From NCBI GenBank assembly GCA_044353905.1, contig JBILBA010000004.1:27690-91689 (forward strand): a DNA stretch of 64,000 nucleotides, in the 5' to 3' direction. The first letter of the stretch is position 1; every line of letters begins with the position of its first letter. This document shows positions 52,799 to 61,400 of the stretch, one piece after another. The notes beneath the pieces were generated by a model that was not told the origin of the DNA, did no database searches, and worked only from the letters and a program-made list of their open reading frames with translations. This DNA comes from MWH-TA3 sp044353905 (GTDB taxonomy: Bacteria; Actinomycetota; Actinomycetes; Actinomycetales; Microbacteriaceae). The translations under genes were made by a program, and so were the position numbers.

Positions 52799-54310
52799 AT
52801 GACAACGACACGTGCCGAATTCGACCGTGCCGCGGCTGTAGGTCCTGTCGTCACGGTCATCCGTTCGGTGTTCGTCGATTCCGTCTCTCCTGTTGCGCTG
52901 TATTCGCACCTCACGGACGGTCGCCCTGGCACCTTCCTCCTCGAATCGGCAGAACAGGGTGGCATCTGGTCTCGTTACTCGTTCGTCGGGCTCTCGGCGT
53001 GGGGATGTCTTACCGAACGGGACGAACAATCGGTGTGGCTTGACAACGGATTGTCCGAAGAGCGTGCCTTCGGTGGCACCGTCCCCCCACGGCGGCTCGA
53101 CGCGCTCGACGCGCTGTATGCACGATGGGCGTCACCAGCCCCGACCGAACTGCCACCGTTGACGAGCGGGTTGGTCGGGTATCTGGGTTGGGACACCATT
53201 AGAGAAATTGAGAATTTGCCCAATGCGCCAGCGGACGAATCGAGAGTTCCGGGACAATCATTGTTGTTCGTTCGAGACCTGCTGGTGTTCGACCACCGGA
53301 CGTCACTGTTGCACGTCGCGACTGCCGTTCTCGCAACCGATGACCTTGACGACCTTTGGGATTCCGCCCAGGCTCGTTTAGACGACATTACGGCGAGCCT
53401 CAGAACCGCGGTGTCGCTCGCGCCGCTCGCGCCACCCGCGACGACAGCTCCGAACCCGACCTATCGCACCGAGCCCCAGACGTTCCTCGATTCGGTGTCG
53501 GCATCTCAACACTTCATTCATGAGGGTGATGTTTTCCAAGTGGTTATCTCGCAACGTTTCGACACCGAGGTAACGGCCACCAGCACGGATGTCTACCGAA
53601 TGTTGCGGGCACTTAATCCATCGCCCTACATGTACCTTCTGAACCTCGAAAGCGCCGACGGGAAACCGTTCGCTGTGGTGGGGTCGTCGCCCGAGGCTCT
53701 CGTCAAAGTCACCAATGATCGGGTGTTCAGCCACCCGATTGCGGGAAGCCGACCACGCGGGGAAACTCCTGAACGAGACGCTCAGTTGGCCGAGGGATTG
53801 CTGGCCGATGTGAAGGAGCGCGCCGAGCATTTGATGCTCGTCGACTTGGCACGTAATGATCTTTCACGCGTGTGCACCCCGGGGACGGTCGAGGTCACCG
53901 AGTTCATGAACGTCGAGCGCTTCTCGCACATCATGCACCTCGTATCGAGTGTCGAAGGCGACCTAGCTTCGGGGTCAACTCCGATTGACGTCTTCCGAGC
54001 GACGTTCCCGGCGGGCACGCTGTCGGGAGCTCCAAAACCCCGCGCACTCGAGATCATCGACGAGCTGGAACCCGCTGGTCGCGGCGTCTACGGGGGAGTG
54101 GTTGGGTACATCGGTTTCGGTGGCGACTCAGACCTGGCGATCGCCATTCGAACGGCAGTCATTGTGGACGGAACAGCGTCTGTGCAGGCGGGAGCCGGCA
54201 TCGTCGCTGACTCGATTCCACAGAGCGAGTACGACGAGACAGTCAACAAAGCGGCTGCCCCGCTTCGGGCAATCGCCGCGGCGAACGCTCTTCGCCCCGC
54301 GCTAGACTGA
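52799..54310 (+). CDS. trpE: Anthranilate synthase component I
   Basis: TrpE makes anthranilate from chorismate with ammonia from TrpG. The 503 residues contain the feedback-site segment FLLESAEQG near residue 43, HPIAGSRPRGETPERD, LVDLARNDLSRV, FPAGTLSGAPKPRA and the C-terminal GAGIVADS. TrpG is not adjacent. It heads the trp cluster trpE-DUF6704-trpC-trpB-trpA. Confidence 0.95.
   Translation: MTTTRAEFDRAAAVGPVVTVIRSVFVDSVSPVALYSHLTDGRPGTFLLESAEQGGIWSRYSFVGLSAWGCLTERDEQSVWLDNGLSEERAFGGTVPPRRLDALDALYARWASPAPTELPPLTSGLVGYLGWDTIREIENLPNAPADESRVPGQSLLFVRDLLVFDHRTSLLHVATAVLATDDLDDLWDSAQARLDDITASLRTAVSLAPLAPPATTAPNPTYRTEPQTFLDSVSASQHFIHEGDVFQVVISQRFDTEVTATSTDVYRMLRALNPSPYMYLLNLESADGKPFAVVGSSPEALVKVTNDRVFSHPIAGSRPRGETPERDAQLAEGLLADVKERAEHLMLVDLARNDLSRVCTPGTVEVTEFMNVERFSHIMHLVSSVEGDLASGSTPIDVFRATFPAGTLSGAPKPRALEIIDELEPAGRGVYGGVVGYIGFGGDSDLAIAIRTAVIVDGTASVQAGAGIVADSIPQSEYDETVNKAAAPLRAIAAANALRPALD
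54303..54308 (+). promoter_or_regulatory. Possible -10 element (TAGACT) at the trpE 3' end
   Basis: TAGACT overlaps the trpE TGA by one base. It could start a short-leader transcript for the DUF6704 gene and trpCBA, with AGGAGG before the next ATG. Because the genes are close together, read-through from trpE is also likely. Confidence 0.35.
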
Positions 54311-54327
54311 AGTCCAGGAGGAACGAC

Positions 54328-54552
54328 ATGAACGACGCGCACGATCCCGGACACGGCTCTTCTCCCGCTGCCTGGACCGGAGTAACAATTATGCTCATCG
54401 GTGCCACCGTGGGGACCCTGTTTTTCTGGCTCGACCAACCCCTCTTTGTCTGGGCGAGTTCATCGCTTCTCGTTGTCGGACCCATCGTCGGAACACTCAT
54501 GGCGAAGGCCGGCTACGGCGTCGGCGGCTCAAAGATCAAGGCTCCGCACTAG
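54328..54552 (+). CDS. DUF6704 small membrane protein (HGxxPAAW motif)
   Basis: This 74-residue protein has two predicted membrane helices (about 20-38 and 43-60). It carries the HGSSPAAWTGV motif near its N terminus, which marks an actinobacterial family that sits between trpE and trpC. Function is unknown. Its fixed place in the trp operon suggests a link to tryptophan or membrane physiology, but that is inference only. Ribosome site AGGAGG. Confidence 0.85.
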   Translation: MNDAHDPGHGSSPAAWTGVTIMLIGATVGTLFFWLDQPLFVWASSSLLVVGPIVGTLMAKAGYGVGGSKIKAPH

Positions 54553-54554
54553 TC

Positions 54555-55331
54555 GTGCTGGATTCCTTGACTGCTGGGGCGCTCGAGGACGCAGCTACTC
54601 GGCGTGAAAGCGTCTCCTATGCCGAGATCGAACGGCGGGCGCTACGGAGGCACGATCCGATTGATGCGTATCAATCTCTCGCGCCGACGCACCACGTTCG
54701 ATTAATTGCCGAGATCAAAAGGGCGAGTCCGTCTAAGGGTGCACTCGCCGCGATTGATGATGCCCCCGCTCTTGCCGAGTCGTATGTCGAAGGCGGAGCG
54801 GATGCAATCTCGGTCTTGACCGAGGAACGGCGTTTCGGTGGAACCCTGCGCGACCTCGAAGACGTCAGAGAACGTGTCGCGGTGCCGCTGTTGCGCAAGG
54901 ACTTCATCTCTGAGGAATACCAGATTCTCGAAGCCCGTGCGGCGGGGGCCGACATCGTCCTTTTGATTGTTGCTGCTCTCGACCGGTCAAGTCTCGAACG
55001 ACTTCACGAGTTTTCTCGTCAATTGGGCCTCACTGTGCTCGTTGAAGCGCACTCGGCCGATGAAGTCCGCCAGGCGGCCGACATTGGCGCAGGGCTGATC
55101 GGTGTCAATGCTCGAAATCTGTCGACCTTCGAACTCGACCGAACCCTTTTTGGAACAGTCCGAGATCTGATTCCCGCGGACGCAATCGCCGTCGCGGAAT
55201 CCGCAGTAGACACCATCGATGATGTGAAGGCATACCGTTCCGCTGGAGCTGACGTGGTTCTCGTCGGAGAAGCACTCGTGACGTCCGGGAATGCCCGGGC
55301 GGTCGTTGAACAATTCCGAGAGGTGAGCTGA
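54555..55331 (+). CDS. trpC: Indole-3-glycerol phosphate synthase
   Basis: TrpC converts CdRP to indole-3-glycerol phosphate. The 258-residue barrel has LIAEIKRASPSKGAL with the catalytic lysine, VPLLRKDFISEEYQ, ADIVLLIVAAL and GVNARNLSTFELD. GTG start 2 bases after the DUF6704 gene; the stop overlaps the trpB ATG (TGATG). No TrpF domain is fused, so that step probably relies on a bifunctional PriA/HisA elsewhere. Confidence 0.95.
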   Translation: MLDSLTAGALEDAATRRESVSYAEIERRALRRHDPIDAYQSLAPTHHVRLIAEIKRASPSKGALAAIDDAPALAESYVEGGADAISVLTEERRFGGTLRDLEDVRERVAVPLLRKDFISEEYQILEARAAGADIVLLIVAALDRSSLERLHEFSRQLGLTVLVEAHSADEVRQAADIGAGLIGVNARNLSTFELDRTLFGTVRDLIPADAIAVAESAVDTIDDVKAYRSAGADVVLVGEALVTSGNARAVVEQFREVS

Positions 55332-56533
55332 TGTCCCTTCGTGCTGAGTTGGGTCCGTACTTCGGTGAATACGGCGGCCGTTTCGTCCCAGAGTCGCTCA
55401 TTGCGGCGCTCGACGAACTCGACGCTGCCTATACGGCAGCAAAGACCGACGCAGTGTTTCAGGCCGAACTCGCCGAGCTACACCGCACGTACACAGGTCG
55501 CCCGTCCATCATCACCGAAGCCCATCGCTTCGCGGCACTCGCGGGTGGGGCGCGAATACTCCTCAAGCGTGAAGACCTCAACCACACCGGGTCACACAAG
55601 ATCAACAACGTTCTCGGTCAAGCACTGCTCGCGAAGCGTCTGGGGAAGAACCGCCTCATTGCCGAGACTGGTGCCGGCCAACACGGTGTTGCGACGGCGA
55701 CGGCGGCTGCACTGATGGGGATGTCCTGTGTCGTGTACATGGGAGAAGTCGATACGGAACGTCAGGCGCTCAATGTCGCACGAATGAAGTTGTTGGGTGC
55801 AGAGGTAGTCCCTGTTGTTCATGGGTCACGCACGCTGAAGGACGCGATTAACGAGGCGATGCGGGACTGGGTTGCCAACGTCGAAGACACCCACTATCTG
55901 CTTGGTACGGTCGCAGGCCCTCATCCATTCCCCGTGATGGTTCGCGACTTCCACTCGATTATCGGCAATGAGGCCCGTCAGCAAATCCTCGATACCGAAG
56001 GACGACTCCCCACAGCGGTTGTGGCGTGTGTTGGAGGGGGTTCCAACGCGATGGGAATCTTCCACGCGTTCCTCGACGACGACGATGTGGCGTTGGTCGG
56101 CTACGAAGCAGCCGGCGATGGCATCGACACTCCTCGTCACGCCGCGACGTTGCAGCGTGGTCGCCCCGGGGTTCTGCACGGAGCCAAGACTTACGTCTTG
56201 CAGGATGAAGACGGTCAGACAATCGAGTCGCACTCGATTTCCGCTGGGCTTGATTACCCGGGAATCGGCCCGGAACATGCGTGGCTGAAGGACAGCGGGC
56301 GCGCAACCTATGTCGGAATCTCGGATTCCGAGGCGATGCAGGGGATGCTGGACCTTTCACGCACCGAGGGAATCATTCCGGCAATCGAAACTGCCCATGC
56401 CTTGGCTGGTGCACTCGATCTCGCTCGTACGATGTCTCCGTCCGACATCATCTTGATCAATCTTTCCGGGCGCGGCGACAAGGACATGGAAACGGCCGGG
56501 CGGTACTTCGGTTTCCTCAAGGGCAACCAGTGA
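55331..56533 (+). CDS. trpB: Tryptophan synthase beta subunit
   Basis: TrpB joins indole and serine to tryptophan with PLP. The 400 residues include the PLP lysine in LNHTGSHKINNVLGQALL, ETGAGQHGVATATAAA, and the phosphate-binding CVGGGSNAMGIF. This is the standard TrpB1 form that pairs with TrpA. It overlaps trpA by 4 bases. Confidence 0.97.
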   Translation: MSLRAELGPYFGEYGGRFVPESLIAALDELDAAYTAAKTDAVFQAELAELHRTYTGRPSIITEAHRFAALAGGARILLKREDLNHTGSHKINNVLGQALLAKRLGKNRLIAETGAGQHGVATATAAALMGMSCVVYMGEVDTERQALNVARMKLLGAEVVPVVHGSRTLKDAINEAMRDWVANVEDTHYLLGTVAGPHPFPVMVRDFHSIIGNEARQQILDTEGRLPTAVVACVGGGSNAMGIFHAFLDDDDVALVGYEAAGDGIDTPRHAATLQRGRPGVLHGAKTYVLQDEDGQTIESHSISAGLDYPGIGPEHAWLKDSGRATYVGISDSEAMQGMLDLSRTEGIIPAIETAHALAGALDLARTMSPSDIILINLSGRGDKDMETAGRYFGFLKGNQ

Positions 56534-57324
56534 CATCGCCTGTTGAAGCGGTCATCGACGCCGCACGCGCTGACGGGCGGGGCGTTCTCGTCGGTTACCT
56601 TCCGGCGGGCTTCCCCAATGTTCAAACCTGCATCGACGCGCTCATCGCCCTCTCGGAGTCCGGCGTCGACATCATCGAGTTGGGTGTGCCGTATTCGGAC
56701 CCAGTGATGGATGGTGTCGTGATTCAACGTGCCACCAACGCAGCACTTGAATCCGGTTTTCGTCTCACGCAGTTGTTCGAGATCATTCGGGCGGTAACAG
56801 CAAAGGTCGACACACCAATCCTGGTAATGACGTACTGGAATCCCGTCGTCCAGTACGGCGTCGACCGCTTCGCCACGGATCTGAAGGCTGCAGGGGGAGT
56901 CGGGCTCATCACACCCGATCTAATTCCCGACGAGGCGGCCGAGTGGCTCGCGGTGTCAGACAAGCACGGTCTCGATCGGGTGTTCCTCGCGGCACCCTCA
57001 TCGACGGACGATCGACTCTCATCGACGATCGCCCATTCCCGTGGGTTTGTGTACGCGGTGTCGACGATGGGGATCACCGGTGCTCGTGCCGATGTCGACG
57101 TAGCTGCGCGTTCTCTGGTGGGGCGTCTAACCGGTCTGGGCGCAACCCACGTGTGCGTCGGCGTCGGTATCTCGACAGACGAGCACGTCCGCAGCGTTAC
57201 TGGGTACGCGTCCGGCGCAATCGTCGGTTCTCATCTGGTTTCGGCACTCACCGACGAGGGAACGGCCGGAGTCGCGCGCGTCACTGCGGAACTCGTGGCG
57301 GGACTCTCGGCTCGCCAAGATTAG
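56530..57324 (+). CDS. trpA: Tryptophan synthase alpha subunit
   Basis: TrpA cleaves indole-3-glycerol phosphate and passes indole to TrpB. The 264 residues from the GTG at 56530 have the catalytic glutamate in VDIIELGVPYSDPVMDG (the common motif is PFSDP..DG), the loop VMTYWNPVVQYG, and GVGISTDEHV. The longer upstream frame lies inside trpB. The stop TAG forms TAGGCT, the probable -10 for lgt. Confidence 0.95.
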   Translation: MTSPVEAVIDAARADGRGVLVGYLPAGFPNVQTCIDALIALSESGVDIIELGVPYSDPVMDGVVIQRATNAALESGFRLTQLFEIIRAVTAKVDTPILVMTYWNPVVQYGVDRFATDLKAAGGVGLITPDLIPDEAAEWLAVSDKHGLDRVFLAAPSSTDDRLSSTIAHSRGFVYAVSTMGITGARADVDVAARSLVGRLTGLGATHVCVGVGISTDEHVRSVTGYASGAIVGSHLVSALTDEGTAGVARVTAELVAGLSARQD

Positions 57325-57327
57325 GCT
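57322..57327 (+). promoter_or_regulatory. Probable -10 element (TAGGCT) for lgt, starting at the trpA stop codon
   Basis: TAGGCT is the trpA TAG plus GCT. A transcript from about 57334 would have a short leader with GAAAGGA before the lgt ATG at 57349. Confidence 0.45.
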
Positions 57328-57348
57328 GAACGTGTCGAAAGGACGTCC

Positions 57349-58338
57349 ATGATTCTCGCAAGCATTCCCTCCCCACCTCCCGAGTGGCGTTCATTCAACC
57401 TCGGCGAATGGCTGCGCGAGATCGGCGCAACCTGGGCCACGTTCGATCTGACCGTCCACGCCTACGCGTTGTGCATCTTGCTGGGAATTGTTGTCGGACT
57501 CATCGTGACCAATCGACGACTCGTTGCGCGTGGTGTCGAGTCGTGGTTGATTCTCGATATCTCTCTGTTCGCCATCCCCCTTGGAATCATTGGCGGTCGT
57601 GCATATCACGTGATTACGCACCCCGCCGACTATTTCGCCGGTCAAGACATCATGCGTGTGTTCTACGTGTGGGAGGGTGGGCTCGCGATCTTCGGTGCGT
57701 TGATTCTCGGGGCCGTCGGTGGCTGGATCGGCTGTCGAATCAGCGGTTTGAGATTTACCGCCCTACTCGATGCCATTGCTCCGGGACTCATCATCGCGCA
57801 GGCACTTGGACGATTCGGAAACTACTTCAATCATGAGCTGTATGGCGGACCAACTGACCTTCCCTGGGGACTCGAAATTGACCCGCTGAATCCCGCGTAT
57901 CCGCTCGGACTGCCTGCCGGAACCCTTTTCCACCCGACATTCCTCTACGAAGCACTGTGGAATCTGCTGGGTGCGGCCGTCATCATCTGGGCCGGACGTC
58001 GATTCTCTCTGCAATGGGGTCGAAACTTCGCGGTGTATCTGGTCTGGTACGGAATCGGGCGCATGGCAATCGAGACCATTCGACTTGATCCAAGCGAGTC
58101 GTTCCTCGGCGTCCGCGTCAATGTGTGGGGAGCGTTCGCTGCGGTTTTGCTGGGCATCGCGATATTCCTCGTGCAAGCCCGGAGGCACCCTGGTTTCGAA
58201 GCTGGCGCTTACGTTCCCGGTCGAGGTCCAGACTCGCAAACGGGGCTAGAATCGAACAACACCTACACCTCGGAGGAACTCGCCGTCGAAGCCGAGTCCA
58301 CCGATAAGAGACCTGGCGCCACAAGCTCCCCTCGTTGA
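57349..58338 (+). CDS. lgt: Phosphatidylglycerol-prolipoprotein diacylglyceryl transferase
   Basis: Lgt attaches diacylglycerol to the lipobox cysteine of prelipoproteins at the membrane. The 329 residues have about seven membrane helices, the family segment GGRAYHVITHPADYF, and the signature GRFGNYFNHELYGGPTDLPWG near residues 150-170. The last 55 residues are a charged, probably disordered cytoplasmic tail, common in actinobacteria. Confidence 0.95.
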   Translation: MILASIPSPPPEWRSFNLGEWLREIGATWATFDLTVHAYALCILLGIVVGLIVTNRRLVARGVESWLILDISLFAIPLGIIGGRAYHVITHPADYFAGQDIMRVFYVWEGGLAIFGALILGAVGGWIGCRISGLRFTALLDAIAPGLIIAQALGRFGNYFNHELYGGPTDLPWGLEIDPLNPAYPLGLPAGTLFHPTFLYEALWNLLGAAVIIWAGRRFSLQWGRNFAVYLVWYGIGRMAIETIRLDPSESFLGVRVNVWGAFAAVLLGIAIFLVQARRHPGFEAGAYVPGRGPDSQTGLESNNTYTSEELAVEAESTDKRPGATSSPR

Positions 58339-58339
58339 G

Positions 58340-58345
58340 TATTCT
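58340..58345 (+). promoter_or_regulatory. Probable -10 element (TATTCT) for gltBD
   Basis: TATTCT begins 2 bases after the lgt stop and would start transcription near 58352, just upstream of the leader hairpin at 58369-58402. Confidence 0.45.
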
Positions 58346-58368
58346 GCTTTCCGTTTGTTGACCGAGGG

Positions 58369-58402
58369 CCAACGTCGTCCCTGATCCCAGGAAGGACGTT
58401 GG
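58369..58402 (+). promoter_or_regulatory. Leader hairpin masking the gltB ribosome site
   Basis: CCAACGTC (58369-58376) pairs perfectly with GACGTTGG (58395-58402). Between them a second stem CCTG (58380-58383) pairs with CAGG (58388-58391) around ATCC. The ribosome site AGGAAGG (58389-58395) lies in the 3' side of this structure, 10 bases before the gltB GTG. The fold would block initiation unless opened. No known riboswitch class is recognised. Confidence 0.55.
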
Positions 58403-58405
58403 GCT

Positions 58406-61400
58406 GTGCCGAACCCATTTGACCGTTTCAGCGCTGTCCCTGCGCGAAGTGGGCTCTACGATCCAACGCACGAGAAGGACTCGTGCGGGTTCGCAATGGT
58501 GGCGACAACGCGTGGCTCGGCGGGACACGACATCATTGCCATCGCGCTGTCGAGTCTGCGGAACCTCGAGCACCGAGGTGCCGTTGGTTCGGACGCGGGA
58601 ACCGGAGATGGCGCTGGAATTCAAATTCAGATTCCGGACCGCTTCTTCCGATCCATTGTTTCGTTCTCCCTGCCCAATCAGGGTTTCTACGCCGCTGGTA
58701 TCGCGTTCCTCCCGCTGGACCTAGCGGTAAGGGCGTCGGAAAAGACTCGTATCGAGGAAATCGCGACGAGCGAGGGTCTCACGGTTTTGGGTTGGCGTGA
58801 AGTACCAACAGACCCAACACACCTCGGGAGTCTCGCGCGGGACGTTATCCCCGCCTTCGAACAGTTGTTCCTCGCAGACGACGCTGGGACAGCATCGGGG
58901 ATTGACCTCGACAGGAAAACTTTTCGACTTCGTAAGCGAGCCGAGCGCGAGTTGGGAACGTATTTTCCTTCGCTCTCAAGCCGCACCATTGTCTACAAAG
59001 GCATGGTCACCACGCTCCAGCTTGAGCCCTTCTTTCCCGACCTCTCGGACGACCGGGTCGAGTCCACACTCGCTCTTGTCCATTCCCGTTTCTCGACCAA
59101 TACCTTCCCGTCCTGGTCTCTTGCTCAACCTTTCCGCTACATCGCTCACAACGGTGAGATCAACACGATCAATGCCAATCGAAACTGGATGCGTGCACGC
59201 CAGTCCCAACTCTCGTCCGACGTACTCGGCGACCTGGTCTCCCTCTTTCCGATCGTGACCGACGGCGCGAGCGACTCTGCGTCATTCGACGAAGTCGTCG
59301 AACTTCTCGAGCTTGCTGGCCGGTCGTTGCCACACGCGATCATGATGATGGTTCCCGAAGCCTGGGAAAACGATGCGGCGATGGATTCAACGCGCCGTGA
59401 CTTTTATCGTTATCACGCCTCGCTGATGGAGCCTTGGGACGGACCTGCGGCCCTCGCGTTCTCGGACGGCGCGATTGCGGGAGCGACACTTGATCGCAAT
59501 GGTCTGCGACCTGGACGTTTTGTGGTGACCGACGACGGACTCGTGGTGATGGCATCTGAGATCGGTGTCTTCGACGTCGACCCAAGCAAGGTAGTCCGTA
59601 AGGGTCGCCTTCAACCGGGTCGAATGTTCCTCGTCGACACGGTCAACGGGCGAATTATCGAAGACGACGAAATCAAGGACTCCATCTCGTCGAGTGGCCC
59701 GTGGGGCGAGTGGTCTCGAGAAAACGCGATTGCGCTCGAAGAACTTCCCTGGCGCGAACACATCATTCACACTGCTCCGTCGGTTCAACGACGCCAACGC
59801 ACCTTCGGTTACACCGAAGAAGAAGTCCGCGTACTGATCATGCCAATGGCGCAAACCGGCGGAGAGCCCCTAGGGGCGATGGGAAGCGATTCTCCAGTGG
59901 CAGTGTTGTCCGATCGTCCGCGGCTCTTGTTCGACTACTTCACTCAACAGTTCGCGCAAGTGACGAACCCTCCGCTGGATTCAATTCGTGAGGAAATCGT
60001 CACATCCCTTAACGTCGGACTAGGTCCTGAGCGGAACCTTTTGGACGCGACCCCTGGGCACGCTCGACAAGTTGCACTGACGTTTCCCGTGATCGACAAC
60101 GATGAGTTGGCGAAAGTCATTCACCTGCAACACGACGGACGACCCGTGACTCGCACCATTTCGGGGCTGTATCGAATCGACGAGGGTGCCCAGGCAATGG
60201 AGCAGCGACTCGCGCAGATGTGTGAGGAAGTCGATTCCGCTCTCGATGATGGCGCTATGTTCGTCGTTCTCAGCGATCGAGATTCCGACAAGGACCTCGC
60301 TCCAATTCCGTCACTCTTGATGCTGTCGGCGATCCATCATCACCTCATCCGAACGGGACGGCGCATGCAGTCATCGCTCATTGTCGAGGCGGGCGATGTT
60401 CGAGAGGTGCACCACATCGCCACACTTGTTGGGTTCGGTGCGTCGGCCGTTAACCCGTATCTGGCGATGGAAACTGCAGAGTTGCTGGTTCGCTCTGGTC
60501 GAATCAAGGGCGTGTCCCCAGAAGAGGCCGTCTCGAACATCATTTACGCCTTGGGTAAGGGATTGCTCAAGACGATGTCCAAGATGGGGATCTCGACCGT
60601 CGCGTCCTACGCCGGAGCGCAGGCGTTCGAAGCGGTCGGGCTGAGCACGGACGTGATCGACCGCTATTTCACCGGTGTGACGAGCATCCTGGGCGGTGTG
60701 ACGATGGACATCATCGCCGAAGAAACCCGTCGCCGCCACGAACTCGCGTACGGAGACCCATCGACGTTCCACGAGGTTCTCCCCGTCGGAGGCGAGTACT
60801 CCTGGCGTCGGGAAGGCCCACCCCACCTCTTCAATCCGGAAACCGTGTTCAAGTTGCAACACGCGACCCGCGAGAAGCGCTACGACATCTTCCGTGATTA
60901 CACGAGAGCCGTTGACGAACAAGCCGAGCGCCTCATGACGCTCCGAGGGTTGTTCCGATTCGCAGGGGAGCGCACTCCGGTACCACTCGACGAAGTTGAA
61001 TCGGCACACGACATCATCCTTCGTTTCTCGACGGGTGCGATGTCCTTCGGCGCAATTTCTGAAGAGATGCACGAAACGCTCGCCATCGCAATGAACCGGC
61101 TTGGCGCTCGATCGAACACTGGCGAGGGCGGTGAGTCCGTGGAACGCCTCTTGGACCCATCACGTCGGAGCGCAATCAAACAGGTAGCAAGCGGCCGTTT
61201 CGGCGTCACGAGCATGTACTTGACACATGCGACCGACCTCCAAATCAAGATGGCCCAAGGGGCAAAACCCGGAGAAGGCGGACAACTTCCATCGAACAAG
61301 GTGTACCCGTGGATCGCCCGCACCCGAATGGGGACACCGGGCGTTGGGCTAATTTCCCCGCCACCCCATCACGACATCTATTCGATTGAAGACCTGAAGC

